Notes under the pieces: model-generated
Database searches by the model: none
The model's input: only the letters and a program-made list of their open reading frames with translations
What the model was told of the DNA's origin: nothing
In this document: positions 46,501-59,621 of the stretch, one piece after another
Layout of the letters: each line of letters starts with the position of its first letter
Numbering within the stretch: position 1 is the stretch's first letter
Made by a program: the position numbers and the translations under genes
Assembly (NCBI GenBank): GCA_024220505.1
Contig: JAKZZE010000027.1
Location: 310,001-374,000 of the forward strand
Length of the DNA: 64,000 nt
Origin: Rhizopus arrhizus
Taxonomy: Eukaryota > Mucoromycota > Mucoromycetes > Mucorales > Rhizopodaceae
Direction: 5' to 3'

Positions 46501-49087
46501 ATCTGATTTACGGCAAATACATGCTGAAGAAATTGATGGAATGGAAAAGACTTTAATTCAACTGAAAGAACAATGTTCTGAATATCGGTTGAAACTTTCT
46601 ATAGAACAACAGCAAAGCCAAGTCCTAAAAGAAACTATTGAAGAATTATCCAAGTCTGCAGAATCACATTCACTTGAAATGAAATTCGTACAGGAAGAAT
46701 ACGAAAGTTTGAAAGAACAAATACGCCAACAAGAGTGCAATTCACATATTGCTTTACGTCAACGTTTAGAAGAGCTAGAAAAACTCAAGTTAGACCATCA
46801 AGCACTTCAGCTTGTCGAAGAAAAGCAAGATGCTATAATTCAGGGCTTAGAATATAAATTGGGAGAAATGGATCACTTAATAAGCTCGCTTCGTGTACAG
46901 TTAGGTAAGAGTAACATGTCCGTGGAGCGTCTTCAAGCCGATAATGCAGAAAAGACAAGAATTGCTGCTGATATGCAAAATCAACTGAACGAAATGTTAA
47001 AGGATGTTAGTGGTATGGGTATAGAGAAAAAGCAGCTCGAAAGAATTATGTGCTTTATGGAGGGTACGTTGCAAATACAAGAAGAAAAATCTGAAGAAAC
47101 GATGCAGAAATTAGAAGACATAAAGAAACAATATGAAATACGTGAAGAAGAAATTGAAGAAAAGAGGCGTACTTTAAATTTACTATCGGCTGAAAAGGAA
47201 GCGCTATCACAGACTCTCAAACAGGTGACTCATCGCGTCTCTGAAGGAGATGAGATAACGAAAAGCCTAGTTATTGAATTAGAAGAAACAAAAAATAAAC
47301 TCAGTGAACAGATAAAGAAGAACAACTTACTCGAAGAACGGGCAGTTCAAAGAGATGTAGAATTGCAACATATACAGGCTCTTAAAGACCGTATTCATGA
47401 ATTAGAATTAGAAATTGACTTTAATAACGCAACAGAGGCAAAAAGGAAAATAGAATTAGACCAGCTTGAGTCTAAACTGCAAAATCAGTTAGTTCAAAAT
47501 GAGACTCTCATAAAGACTATTGCTGAATTAGAAGCTTCAATAAATGTGGAGCATACTTTAGCTTCTGCTCAGGATGTTTCTGGTATGGTTTCCGAACTAG
47601 AAGCTAAGCTGAAAAAAGCCCAACAAGCCAAAAAAAGAGAAGATGACTTATGGAAGGCACAAATGGAACAGTTAAGAGAGGAGTTATATTTAACTCGCAT
47701 CGAGAACCAACAGAAAAAACATATTATTGACGCTTTGGAAACTTCACTTCATGAAGCACACCAGCAGTTTCCTGGGACTTTGGAATGCCAAGAATTAAAA
47801 GAAGACAATAGAGATAACATTGAAAAAACATTAGCTGGACATGAAGACGAGCCCGAAAAGCTCAAATCGAATCAGAAACATAACTATTCTAATGAATCCA
47901 TTCCTGCAAATACCCCTCAAGAAGAGCTTATCCAAAGAATAACGCAATTACAAGAGGATAATATTCAATTAGTGAAGTTAAATGAAAGTCTTGAATTACA
48001 ACTTGCTTTGCAACGCAGCCAGCTTACACTCGAAACTAAGAATTTAGAGTTAGAGTTAATGAAATTGGCCGCAGCCAATGATCGTCTTGAAAAGGAAATG
48101 GAACAAATGATACCTAGGAACAATGCAGCAGCTGAAAGCTCTGCCTCTCCTAACAGAGAATCCGGACAGTTTACCTCTCCATCTCAAACTCCTCGTATAA
48201 CGTCCCTTTCGCCTTCTATTAGCACTAGCAGTAGTACAGGCCAACACAAGCTACAGAGGGATATTTCAATTTCAAGTATAGCCAAGGCATCCAAGTCAGG
48301 CTCTCATCGCTCGGTATCAAATATTCTTGCTGATAGTATAGCGGAAGATGAAGCAAAAAGAATGTCAAGCATTTCCTCAAGATCAGAATTCGGCTCCCCA
48401 CGCCTTTCGTCATCCCTTAGGAGCAGCCGAACCATTGTTCCTTCGGCTAGTTTGCCTCCTCTAACTGCTCCCCCATCTAACCCTCTTCCCCCCATTCCTA
48501 CACCTTTATCTCCAGTACCTGTTTCATCTCCCTCATCTCCATCGTTTGGAAGCGCCCTAATGAATGAGCATGTATCTCTATCTACTCAACTTTGTAACTC
48601 TGTCTCAAGCCCAACATCGCTTCACCAACAGGATTCAATGAATTTGTCTAGCTTGAATGAAGCCTTAAGTACATCTGATTCATCCAACTTTACGCTAGAA
48701 CAATACGAAAAGTTAGTTCGATCTTTGCAACGCAAAGCACAACTTGCAGAAAACGATATAAAAGCTCATCAAGAAGTGATTACTAAGCTTGAAACACAAT
48801 TGACTCGATCGGAATCGACTATAAAAGAAGCTAAAAAGCAACTTGACACAGTGAATCGTGAAAAGCAAGCTTGTGATGTTGAAATTCAAAATCTACGTGA
48901 ACAAATAACGCAAATCCAATCAGAACAGAAGGTATTTTCAGGAGAATCTCTAGGAGATCGCAAGCAGTTGGAGAAAGAGCTGGAAGATGAAAAAAAGAAA
49001 AAAGAAGCAGCAGAAAAGGCAAGGAAAATACTCGAAAATCGTATGCATGCTTTAATGAACAGGAAGAGCAAGTTTATGTGTTTTTAG
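43570..49087 (+). CDS. Kinesin-4-like motor protein with long coiled coil
   Basis: Six exons, 43570-43621, 43674-43886, 43943-43968, 44025-44097, 44153-44570 and 44662-49087, give 1735 residues. The N-terminal motor has the P-loop GQTSSGKT (about 98-105), NAKSSRSH (about 278-285) and [11 protein letters not shown] (from about 358). It also has [20 protein letters not shown] and [20 protein letters not shown], then [12 protein letters not shown]. The LKRT...[22 protein letters not shown] wording is that of the kinesin-4 (KIF4/KIF21) group. Two Ser/Thr-rich inserts (about residues 150-200 and 300-345) enlarge motor loops. About 900 residues of heptad coiled coil follow, then a Ser/Pro-rich region (near 1400-1550) and a final Lys/Glu coiled coil. 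The 26-base third exon is notable. The motor moves along microtubules; cargo is not predictable. Confidence 0.9.
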
Positions 49088-50164
49088 ATATTAACAAGCC
49101 TTCCTGTTTAGTTTTTTTTTTTTTTTTATTATTTTATTTCAAACACCTTTGTACAGATAACTTCATTACTACCTCTCTAATTTATAATGTTTATATCAAA
49201 ACTGTATTCTCAATTAAAAAAGCAATGTGGTACTTTTGATAGTATATTACAATTCTTTATCAGCCAAGAGAAGTTATAAGCAATTCAAATCAACATATGG
49301 CTTGCGATATTTTGTTATATACTCTATTTTATTAGTAATATAAAAATGTACTTTTTAACAAAAGTATGTTTCTCATTTCTTCCTTTTATTCTTCATTTTA
49401 TGATTATATCTAAAAAAAATAGGTGTTTTGTCGATGTAACACCTTAGAAAAGATATTAAATATCTCAAAATAGATTACAAGCCGTTTTCTTTTTTTTACG
49501 CGTTTAGTATGAAAATAAATTTTATATTTCTGGCAGCAAATAATAGACTTTCTCTCACTTTTTATGTTACCATTATTAATGACATTTTACTATCAAGCAC
49601 TGTACACGAGAGCTAATACCCTTAATGTATCCAAATTCTAATTCCGATTGCTCTTGTCATAAAGTCGATTGCGATTTTATAAAATTAAGATGCAGATACA
49701 AATACAAAATCTTTTTAAAAATAAATACCAATAAAACGAAAGATAAAACAGTTCAGGGAGGCTCTCAAGCTTCACTCGTGTCCGTTTTTAGCAACAATGT
49801 TTACAAGATAATCACAAGTAACCTAAAGTAAAAATCTAAATGGTAATTTACCACCAAACTCACTTATCTCTTTCAACAAAAAGAAATGATCCTACTTTCT
49901 CTAAAGTATGTCCAATTATTTTATACGAAATGCATTCGTTTGTGCTCAGCTTGATGGAAAATTGTACTACTCTGGTGGTTGTACTACATTTATTGTTTTG
50001 TATCTTTATATCACCTATTTGTTCCCATTTAACGTTAAATAACGAGATTTAAATTACCAAAAAAGGTCATTTGCGCTTTTGACAAGATTGTGTAACACAA
50101 TGTACCTTATAAAACTAAGAACCCGGGAAAACCAGAAAAAAAAAACATTTTCCTTCTCTTACAA
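49088..50164. other. Intergenic, no gene seen
   Basis: AT-rich spacer with T tracts just after the kinesin stop (49111-49127). A TATAAAA-like element and an A-rich leader precede the chitin deacetylase start (about 50105-50164). Confidence 0.55.
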
Positions 50165-51822
50165 ATGTTCATCTCTAAATCCATTATACTTTTTTCAGTA
50201 GCTGCACAAGCTTATGCTGCCACAAGTACAAGTAATGGATATTTACCACAAGTATCTCCTGTCTTTCCTTCTAGTATTCCTACTCCATCAGGTGTGGTCA
50301 CCTCTTATAACGATGGGCCGTACGAAACTGTTTCTGAGCTGGACACAACAGCATTGAATGGATTTCCTACACCTTGGAAAATCCCTTCTACCACAAGCTC
50401 TGAAGTCAAGGCTGTTTATAATTCAATTGATTGGTCTAAAGTTCCTAAAGCTCCAGTAAGAAAGATCAAATCTGACGGGTCATTTAGTCCCAGCACAGAT
50501 GGCAACGATGATCCATATTGTTATTGGTCTGATACCAACTGTGTAAAGCCCAAGGTTTCTTACTTACCCCCTGATCTTTATGAATGTCCCACAAAAGGTT
50601 ACTGGGGATTAACTTATGATGACGGCCCATTCAATAAGGTTCCTACTGATGAGGACTATGCTTCTGCAGAAAACCGCTATGCCGAACCAGCTCTTTATGA
50701 CTACCTTGGCAAGAATAACCTTCATGCCTCTCTATTTGTAAGCTCACCTGTATTTTAAAAGGATTTTTCTTAACCTTTTTTAAATAGTACATTGGATCTA
50801 ATGTTGCAACTTATCCTGCAGCTGCTAGACTCGCCTTGAATAACGGAAACTCGCTTTGTATTCATACTTGGTCCCACAATCCCATGACAACATTGACAAA
50901 TGCTGAAATTGTTGCCGAGCTTTATTGGAGCATCAAGGCCATCAAGACGGCCACAGGTGTCACACCCAAATGCTGGCGTCCTCCTCAAGGTGATGTTGAT
51001 GACCGTGTTCGTTCGATTGCCTGGCAAATGGGCTTAAGAAATGTTCTTTGGAACGAAGACACAAACGATTGGGACATGCCTGATCCTATGAACGGTGGAA
51101 GTCTTCCATCTAAAACTGTTGACAAGTATTTTCAAACTTGGATCAATGCCCAAAAGGCTGGCAAGCTCAAGACGGGTATTCTTGTCCTTGAGCATGAACT
51201 TAACCGTATGACTGTCAACATGACGATGCATTGGCTGCCTGTTATTCAAAAGACTTTCAAAGTTGTATCTGCCTTGAGCTGTAATGGAATTACTCAACCT
51301 TACTGGGAAACTGACTTTGTCTATCCTGTGGTAGATGGTAGTGCTACTACCACTACTAGATCCACAACAACCAAAACCTCTACCACTACTACCACTGCTA
51401 CTGCTACTGCAAGCCCCAATTGTGTCTCTGGCTCTTATGGTTTGGGAAATGGAGATGGCTACAAGGGATATTGCTGCAAGGACCAATCTGATTGTTTAGA
51501 TGATTGCATCAAAGGTCAATGCAATGGTCCTGTTAACACAAAGACCACTACCAAAACCAGTACCAAAAAAACCAGTACCAAAAAAACCAGTACCAAAAAA
51601 ACCAGTACCAAAAAAACTAGCACTAAAAAAACCAGCACGAAAAAGACGAGTACCAAATCTACTAAGACCATAAAGGTCACCAAGACTACTACTCCTTCTG
51701 CTGCTGCTAGCTGTAAGGCAGGATATAAAGGAAAGAAGAATGGCTCAGGTAAAACTGGTGCCTGTTGTTCTACCAGTGATGACTGTGTCGAAACCTGCAG
51801 AAAAGGTGTCTGTGGTCTTTAA
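50165..51822 (+). CDS. Secreted chitin deacetylase with two Cys-rich modules (paralogue 1)
   Basis: Two exons, 50165-50737 and 50788-51822, give 535 residues. A signal peptide is visible (MFISKSIILFSVAAQAYAA). The NodB/CE4 deacetylase domain has TYDDGP (about 150-155), HTWSH (metal-ligand His near 217 and 221), RPPQGDVDDR, NDW and VLEHEL, so the catalytic motifs are complete. The enzyme removes acetyl groups from chitin to give chitosan, the main wall polymer of Mucorales. After the domain come a Thr-rich linker, a Cys module (C...GLGNGDGYKGYCCKDQSDC, then LDDCIKGQC), a (TSTKK)n linker and a second similar Cys module at the C-terminus. The modules may bind polysaccharide, which is inference. 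No GPI signal is seen. It is convergent with a paralogue 277 bp away. Confidence 0.93.
51556..51660. repeat. 15-bp coding minisatellite, 7 units (TSTKK)
   Basis: Unit ACCAGTACCAAAAAA; four perfect units then three diverged ones. It encodes TSTKK repeats in the linker between the two Cys modules of the chitin deacetylase. The paralogue at 52100-53645 lacks this expansion. Confidence 0.92.
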
Positions 51823-52099
51823 GTAAATTGAAGCTTTAATTATAAAACATACCAAGGCCGATTTAAAGCTACATAATTAGACAATATAATATAATTCAAA
51901 TATCTCATGAATCCTAATTGCTCTTTATTTTATAATAAAAAATGACAATAGGATTCTTTTCCTATATTAGAAAATACATGCATTGAAGTACTTCAAAAAC
52001 TAAACTCTTTTGTTGAAAAAATTGATTCTATTTATTAAAGGTCTGTTCGTCTTTAGAAATGTCAAGTTGAAACACGGGTTTTTTTGCAATAGTAGAAAA

Positions 52100-53645
52100 T
52101 TAAATACCACATTTACCCTGTCTACAAGTTTCAAGACAGTCATCGCTAGAAGAACAACAGTATCCATCTTTACCATCGCCTCTCTTTTTGCCTCGGGAGC
52201 CGGGAGTACAAGAGGAAGTATCAGTTGGGGAACTATCTTTCTTTGTAGTAGTTGTCTTTGCAGGAGTGTTTTTGGTAGTGGTCTTTGTGTTAACAGGACC
52301 ATTGCATTGACCTTTGATGCAATCATCTAAACAATCAGATTGGTCCTTGCAGCAATATCCCTTGTAGCCATCTCCATTTCCCAAACCATAAGAGCCAGCA
52401 GTGCATGAAGAATCAGAGGTAGGGGTAGAGGCACTAGAAGTTGTAGTTGAAGAAGGGACAGATCCAGATTTTTCTGTTGGGTAGACAAAGTTAGTCTCCC
52501 AGTAAGGCTGAGTAATCCCATTACAGCTCAAGGCAGGGATGATATTAAAGGTCTTTTCGAGGACAGGTAGCCAATGCATTGTCATGTTAACCGTCATGCG
52601 GTTAAGCTCGTGCTCAAGGACAACAAGACCAGTCTTGAACTTTCCAGCCTTTTGAGAATTGATCCAGCTTTGGAAATATCCATCGACCGTCTTGGATGAG
52701 AGCGTTCCACCATTGCCGTTATCAGGTATATTCCAATCATTTGAATCTTGATTCCAAAGAACAGTCCTTAAGCCCATTTGCCATGCGATCGAACGAACAC
52801 GGTCATCAACATCACCTTGAGGAGGACGCCAGCATTTGGGTGTGACACCTGTGGCCTCTTTGATAGCCTTAAGAGTCCAGTACAATTCGGCGACAACCTT
52901 GATGTTACTTTGTGTGGTCATTACTGGATGAGACCAAGTGTGGACACAGAGTTGATGACCATTGTTCAAAGCACGCTTGGCTGCGGCAGGGTAAGTAACA
53001 ACGTTGGAACCAATGTACTATAGGAAATAGGTTAGTTTAAAACAAATTGAAAAAAGCAACTGTGAAACTTACGAAAAGGTTAGCATGAAGGTTACGTTTG
53101 GCCAAGAAGTTATAAAGCACAGGTTCTGCATAAGGATTTTCTTTTGAAGCACCTGCTTCGTCGGCATCAATTTTGTTGAATGGTCCATCATCATAGGTAA
53201 GTCCCCAGTCACCTTTCTTTGGACATTCATGAATATCGGGAGGCAAATAAGAAACCTTTGGCTTAACACACAGAGTATCCGACCACCAGCAGTAAGGATC
53301 ACTGGGACCGTCAGTATTAGATACCCATTCACCATTGGAATTTTGCTTTCTTACTGGTGCTTTAGGAACTTTGGACCAGTTGATCTTTTTGTAAGCAGCC
53401 TGAATTTCAGGATGAGTTGTATCAGGGGATGACCAAGGCTCGGGGTATCCCTTCAATTGGGCAGTAGATAAAGAGGAGCTAGTATCATATGGGCCTGAAC
53501 TGTAGGAAGAGACAACACCTGTTGCTGCTTTCATTTTGGGAAAAGTGGGAGAGACTTGAGCAAGGTAGTTGCCTTTTGTAGTGGTTGCAGCGTAAACCTG
53601 AATCGCACCAGAGATAAGTACGATCAATGAGTTGGTGATGAGCAT
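52100..53645 (-). CDS. Secreted chitin deacetylase with two Cys-rich modules (paralogue 2)
   Basis: Two exons, 53645-53073 and 53017-52100, give 496 residues. The first exon is exactly 573 bases, the same as paralogue 1, and the intron sits at the same codon. The start at 53645 gives a clean signal peptide (MLITNSLIVLISGAIQVYAA); an upstream in-frame ATG at 53693 would bury it. Catalytic motifs are intact: TYDDGP, HTWSH, RPPQGDVDDR, SNDW and VLEHEL. Both Cys modules are present (GLGNGDGYKGYCCKDQSDC and GKKRGDGKDGYCC). The linker is Thr/Lys-rich but has no TSTKK expansion. Its inverted, tail-to-tail arrangement with paralogue 1 indicates a local duplication. Confidence 0.93.
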
Positions 53646-55572
53646 GAAAAGGAGAGTATTGTCGAATTGAACAAGTAAAGATTGAACCAACAAATTTAAA
53701 CAAACGTTTTATATATCCAATCTCAAGTTACACCAGCTAGCTTTCAATGTTATTTATAAAAATATAATATTCCGTGTTTGGTTTAATTTTTACAGAATAG
53801 GAACATGGATTGTCTTACTATCGCGCAATGTTATGTGGCGTTTGTAAATTAATTCAGTTATTTTAAGCAAAATGTTGTTACTGTGGCAAGTGACTTGAAA
53901 TACTTTCCATTGGCTGCTACAATGTTCTGTTGTCTTCCGCATTTCTCTTGTGTAAAAGCTGGCAATATAAGGAGGAAGGAGAATATAAAACATTGATTCA
54001 ATGTTTAGGATGATCAAACGTGGTTAGCATGCCTATATTTTCTGTTTTTGTATCTTTGTGTAAATTTGCTATTAAAGTTATATGATCATTTTATTTACAT
54101 TTTAATATGTTTGAACACAAAATAATTTGAGTTGTCTAAAAAGATACTCTTAGAAAGAACTAAATCTATTGTTTTAAACTGGTATCTCATAAGAATGACA
54201 AAAGTATTAATTTATCAAAGCTCATCATTTTCTTAAAAAGGAATACTCGCCTGTGCTTATTTATTTTATGAAGACGGTAAATTTTACCATTTAAAACAAA
54301 ATATTAATAGGCATGTTGCACAGTATCTAGAGTCTAGAAGAACTCAGCTTTTCATTTTGATCGACATAAAATGGACGATTATTTTATCTTGGTTTATTAT
54401 TGGATAATGTGACTTGCATTATTTTCAGGAATAACTGGTGAAAAATCTGAAGAACAAATTTGGATTTGATGCAATTCCAGTGATAGGTGGTTGGTAGGTG
54501 CCAAATATGAAATCTCATGAACCTACTCGCAACAAAGACTTATTGCGAGCATTGAAAAAGAATAGTCTTTCCTTATATTTGATAAACGAATATAATAGCT
54601 AGACTTGGTGTCTCGATTGTGAAGAGCATGAAATGGAACGGTTTAGGAAAATTCATAATCCCCGAAAGAAGCAAAGAGCAAAACGAAAAACTGATACATG
54701 TTATGGTCTCTTGCGGTAAGAATCATATTATTTCAAAATAACAATAATAGCTAATGGAATATTAGCTACAATAACGTTAATTGTTTAGAGGATGGAGAAT
54801 GAATGTGATTTTTCAACAGAGACACAGCGGCAGTTCTTAACTTTAGCTTAATTCTGTAATCATTGTGAGAGACAGGCGCAAGACCAGAGCGATTTGAAAG
54901 TTTATAGAAAAGAAGCAACCCTGACGGCAGTACCAATACTGCCAACAAAAAACAAAAACAAATTTAATCCACCCTGGTTATCACTAGGGTTATTTTATGC
55001 AGGTGAATATCTGTTTGAACAATCGTCTACAATCTTTTGGCTTGTGTATACAAAACAACAGCGAAATATTTATTTGTTTTTTTGTGACATGTCTAGCTCA
55101 ATTTTTCTAATAGTCTAATTTTAGATTAGAATCCTGTACACTAGGTTTTGCAGTACTCACTAAAAGGTATTTTCGTTGAATTTCACCTTCGTTCCTACCT
55201 ACTTAAAAGATATAATATGGTAGTGACTCACTCTTGATATAGTCGTTGGCTCTAGTGCTTTCCCTCTCATCGTCACAGCCATTAAAAACCTTTGTTTGCA
55301 CGCCTTTATGGTATAAGGAAAAGAAAGTTTTTGTGATTTACAAACTAACAAAAGAACAATCTAAGAATCTATAAGCTATATTTTTCGCTTTTGCTTCGCT
55401 AACGTTATTTTATTTTTATTTTTTTTTTCATCAAAACTGTGCTATAATGAAACCCGAATAAATCTCCAAACTTTTCCATAGCAATTTTTTAACATATTAG
55501 CAGATGCTGATCGGAATGAGTTAAAATAACTTTTAATTGAACCTTTTTTTATTTGAGAAAACTTTATCTTTC
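53646..55572. other. Intergenic, no gene seen
   Basis: Short ORFs on both strands (for example 54894-55118 plus) have no coding signature. The first ~200 bases are likely the promoter of chitin deacetylase paralogue 2. Confidence 0.5.
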
Positions 55573-56751
55573 TTAGGCAGAAAATGGTGCCCTGGGTGTA
55601 TAAGGTTCTTCGAGGTATTTGACGTCTTCTTCAGTCAATTTGACATTGAGAGCACCAATCAAATCATATAATTGCTCGATTTTAGTAGGACCAACAATAG
55701 GAGCAGTGATAAATGGCTTTGTGTATAACCAAGCTAAGGCAACTTGAGCAGGTGTAGCATCGTACTTTTTGGCTAGTTCAGCAACACGATCAATAATCAT
55801 ATCATTGCTTTGGTCTTCATTTTTAGATAAATAGTTCTTAAAATCAAAGAGTGTTTCTGTACGCTTGCTGCTTCTGTTCTTGCCCACAAGCATACCCATT
55901 GCCAAAGGACTCCATGGAATACCAGCAATACCTGAGTCTACACAGTAAGGGATCATTTCTCTTTCTTCTTCACGTTGAATTAAGTTATATAAGTTCTGCA
56001 TGCTCACAAATTTAGCCCATCCTCTCTTCTCTGCGATGCTGTTGAGTTTTTGGAATTCCCATGCATTCATTGAGCTTGCGCCAATGTAACGAACTTTGCC
56101 GGAGCGGACTAGATCATTTAATGCCTCCATAATTTCTTCCATGGGAGTATCCTAAGCATAAAAAATTTAATTTTTTGATTTATGTAATTGAAGCAGCAGT
56201 ACTTACTCTATCCAGACGATGAATTTGATAAAGATCGATATAATCTAAACCAAGACGTTGTAGTGAGCCCTCAACAGCATCAAAGATATGCTTGCGAGAA
56301 AGACCACGTCGGTTAACATGTTCACTTTTAGCAAGGAATTCTGGCGTTATCATGTCATCACATGATTGTACTTCATCAGTTGCTAAGTGAAATACTTTTG
56401 TAGCTACTACAATGCGGCTTCGAGGAGCATTGATTTCCTTGAGCGCTTTGCCTAAGACCCTTTCACTTTCACCACAAGAATAAACATTTGCTGTATCAAA
56501 AAAGTTGATGCCAGCAGCATAAGCTTTTTTTATATCTTCAATGGACTCCTTTTCATCCTTAACCCAAGAACTCCACTTGCTCGAGCCATATTGCATACAG
56601 CCAAGACAAATACGCGAAACCTGCCATTCAAAAGTATAAGCATAATGAAGAAGTCTATTTTTTCGTGCTCTACCTTCATGCCCGTATTACCAAGGCGTAC
56701 ATATTGCATTTTTGGGAGGTTTTCAAGCACTGAATTAGTAGTAGAAGCCAT
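55573..56751 (-). CDS. Aldo/keto reductase
   Basis: Three exons, 56751-56674, 56620-56207 and 56151-55573, give 356 residues. The N-terminus is MQYVRLGNTGMKVSRICLGC after a short leader. The catalytic tetrad is visible: Asp in FFDTANVYS (about 68), Tyr73, Lys in VVATKVF (about 101) and His in YQIHRLD (about 160). Further family features are GKVRYIGASSMNAWEFQKL, GIAGIPWSPLAMGMLVG and the NADP-binding ITAPIVGPTKIEQL. These cytosolic NADPH-dependent enzymes reduce aldehydes and ketones. The set of motifs fits the YajO/Csh1-like branch of fungal reductases; the substrate is unknown. The ATG at 56751 is used because no ATG occurs in the frame further upstream. Confidence 0.92.
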
Positions 56752-57037
56752 ATCTTGGAGTTTTTGATTTAAAGAAGCTGCCAATAAAGCAATGAAAAAG
56801 AAAATAAACAGAAATTTTGATTGTTATTTATATTATTTAAACTAATCGGTGCTTGTCTTTTTCGTATATAAAGATTTTATCCTAGTGCCACCTCTGGATA
56901 TTAATCAGCACTTGTTGGTAATTTTTTTGTGTTAATTTTTATGCTAAATGTAAAATTAGATAGAATGCTTACGTTTCTAATTTCTAAATTTGGAAAATGC
57001 TTACGTTGCATTGTCATGTCTTAAATAAGGAAATTAT

Positions 57038-57082
57038 ATTATTTCCAGAAATTAAAGTCGCATTTTATAAAGTTTTATAATG
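57038..57082. mobile_element. Truncated MITE, copy 3
   Basis: ATTATTTCCAGAAATTAAAG followed by TCGCATTTTATAAAGTTTTA matches the end and first ~45 bp of the complement of the MITE at 5121-5220. The rest is missing; a LINE starts directly afterwards, so the LINE probably inserted into or truncated this copy. It lies 287 bp upstream of the aldo/keto reductase start. Confidence 0.7.
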
Positions 57083-57333
57083 TATGGTTATTTCCAACAA
57101 AATACCTAACCGGTCGGTCAACACAGTCACGCAGCGACCACAGGCACCAGAGCCTCCTACCAAACTGAAAAATATGCCCTGGTCCCAAGTAGTGGCCAGG
57201 AAGCGAACATCACTTGTGAATGCTACTTTCGAAAACAACATTGACAACAGTCAACAAGACAAAGTTATTCACTCTAAAGTGTGGAGAGCAGGACGTTCTC
57301 CAGGTAACGTTCTCCTGGACATGACTGATAGAT

Positions 57334-57667
57334 TGTCGTATTTACATCATTAAATACTTATTATTCGTATGAGATTACTCAGATCTTATATAAGAAATAA
57401 CAAGTACTGAATACATAATATTACTTATTACATATTCCTTAAAGCTCACATACAATGTTTATATTGTTCAAGCTCAATACTAAAATTGAACTTGAACTCA
57501 CTTCGGTCCCTGAATAATTTCATTTCCTATATAAAGGCGTAGTTTGATTAAATGGGTTCTCTCTCTCGTCTTGAAATCTAATAAAGAGGTTACATAGAGA
57601 CTCATTCACTAGTTTTCAAGTACTATTTCCTTTCTATTTTCTTACTTTATTATTTGCAAATATCTCA
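57334..57667. mobile_element. Solo LTR (334 bp) inside LINE ORF1
   Basis: Starts TGTCGTATTTACATC and ends AAATATCTCA (TG...CA). It is flanked by TAGAT on both sides (57329-57333 and 57668-57672). A TATATAAAGG box near 57530 and AATAAAGAGG near 57580 are in plus orientation, as expected of an LTR promoter and poly(A) signal. With LTR and one TAGAT removed, the ORF1 frame on the left runs into that on the right, with a single TAG. Confidence 0.88.
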
Positions 57668-59621
57668 TAGATCTGAATCGCCCGTGTAGCTTATGGCCTT
57701 AATTGCGAAACAATTTCCATCACGAATTGCAGTCGCAACTACTAAAGAAGGCAGTCGAAAGATTGCTGAAATCAACTTTGATCCCTTAGATCCTGCCATC
57801 GATCATATTCTTAAAGACGGCATTACTTTTGAAAATGATGCGGTTAGGATTTTATCTTGTCGAGCCTTAGATCTAGCTGTCCCTTTAGTTCGACTTCGAC
57901 TATCGAACATTCCCTTTCTTAAAGAGGACATTCTTAAGGAGTAATTAAAAATGAGTTTAGAACCTTATGGCATCGTTCTTGATTTGGGGATCCTACGAGA
58001 ATCCCACACCGGCACCTATATGGGTACGGGCTATGCTATACTGAGCGTCCCAAAAAATGATGACAGATTCTATCCCCTTTCTCACCATCTTCCTTGGTAC
58101 CAGTCAGAAAATAAAGGCTTTTATGCTGTGTGGAGTGACATGCCCACCTATTGTCGCTACTGTCATGCTGAAGGACATGTCGTCCCTGATTGTCCTAAAA
58201 AAACGTTCATCCCATGTCTGTTGGAACTGCCGCACTAGTGGTCACATTGCTGCTGAATGCACGAAAAGTAAGAATAAGCCATTTAAAAAGGCCAGGAAGA
58301 CTCCTACTGCTCCACAGGATAGAGCAGATCAAGGCGAGGCGCAGTCAAGCCAATCTTCTAATAGTACAGCTACGTCCGGCACTTCCTCCCAGTCTCTCAC
58401 CTTGAATACCATGAAACGTAAACGTTCTATTCGGAATGAATCTGGTGATGAACCAAGGATCCGTTCTTCTACTTTGCTAGCAACTGAGGAGGACTCTATC
58501 TTAGTATCCACTCAAGAGGTCTTGAAAGCTCTCTTCTCAGAAACCGCTGAACCACGAAATGATACTCCAATGGAAATTAATGCTGGAAATACCGACAATC
58601 AACATGTTACTACGGACATAGTTAATGTGGACCAAGCTACCAAAAACATTCCTCAGTCTCAATATCAGGCTGCTATGGATAGCCACCATAATAGCGCCCC
58701 AGTAGGATATAACTTTCGTCATGACTCTTTAGGTAATCTGGGATCACCAATACAAGCATGTATCTCTAGAGATCAGCAGCACGGTACCACAATATTTAAC
58801 ATTGATGGTGCTCTAACTCAGTCTAAGCAATAATGAATAATAGATCGAAAGAATTATTATTCAACATTTCTTCATTGAACTGTAACAGTTTGGTGAAAAC
58901 CCATGATACCCAAAAACAATCCAGTTTCATACGTTACTTATGCTCTCTAAATTTCAATATAATGACCTTTCAAGAAACACACACCACCACAGACCATGTA
59001 AACTTCATCAATGTACAATTTCAAGCACCTCAGTCCCTATGGACTCGCCATTGTGGCTTACTTCCCTTTTCTTCCAACTATCAACTGTCAGACAACCTGA
59101 TTCCGTCAAGCCCACGCATAATTCTTTCCGAAATCAGTCATCCACAGAACTTTTATGCTCCTTTCCATGTATTAGTGGTTTATACTCCAGCTTCTACAGG
59201 TAAGGGCAGAAGAAAGTTTTTGATTCTGTGTTAGATGCCCTCAATTCTGTAGCTAATATTGACCCACACCGGATCATTATCCTTGGTGACATCAATTATT
59301 CTTATCATCGTCTTAAATTGTCAACTCAAACATCTCTAAAATGGGTATCATATCTAGAAGAATCCTTTTATAACGTGATGCATAGTGGGGACAACAGTAA
59401 TATCCCAACATTCCACCGCAATGATGGGATCTACTCTACAATCGATTACATCTTCATTAGTAATCAAATGCGTCCAATGCTTAGGTCTACAGATATACAC
59501 CGACTACACTCGTCATGGACTGATCATCAATTGCTCTCTCTTTCGATTAATCTAGGCCAAAATCCTACTGGGTTTAGTCTCTGGCGTGCCAACCCCATTT
59601 TGGCTCAACAGAAAGAGTACC

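Noticed and set aside
51034..51486. Long minus-strand ORF (150 aa) over the chitin deacetylase
   Set aside because: Shadow of the real gene on the opposite strand; Ser/Gly-rich composition mirrors Thr/Pro codons.
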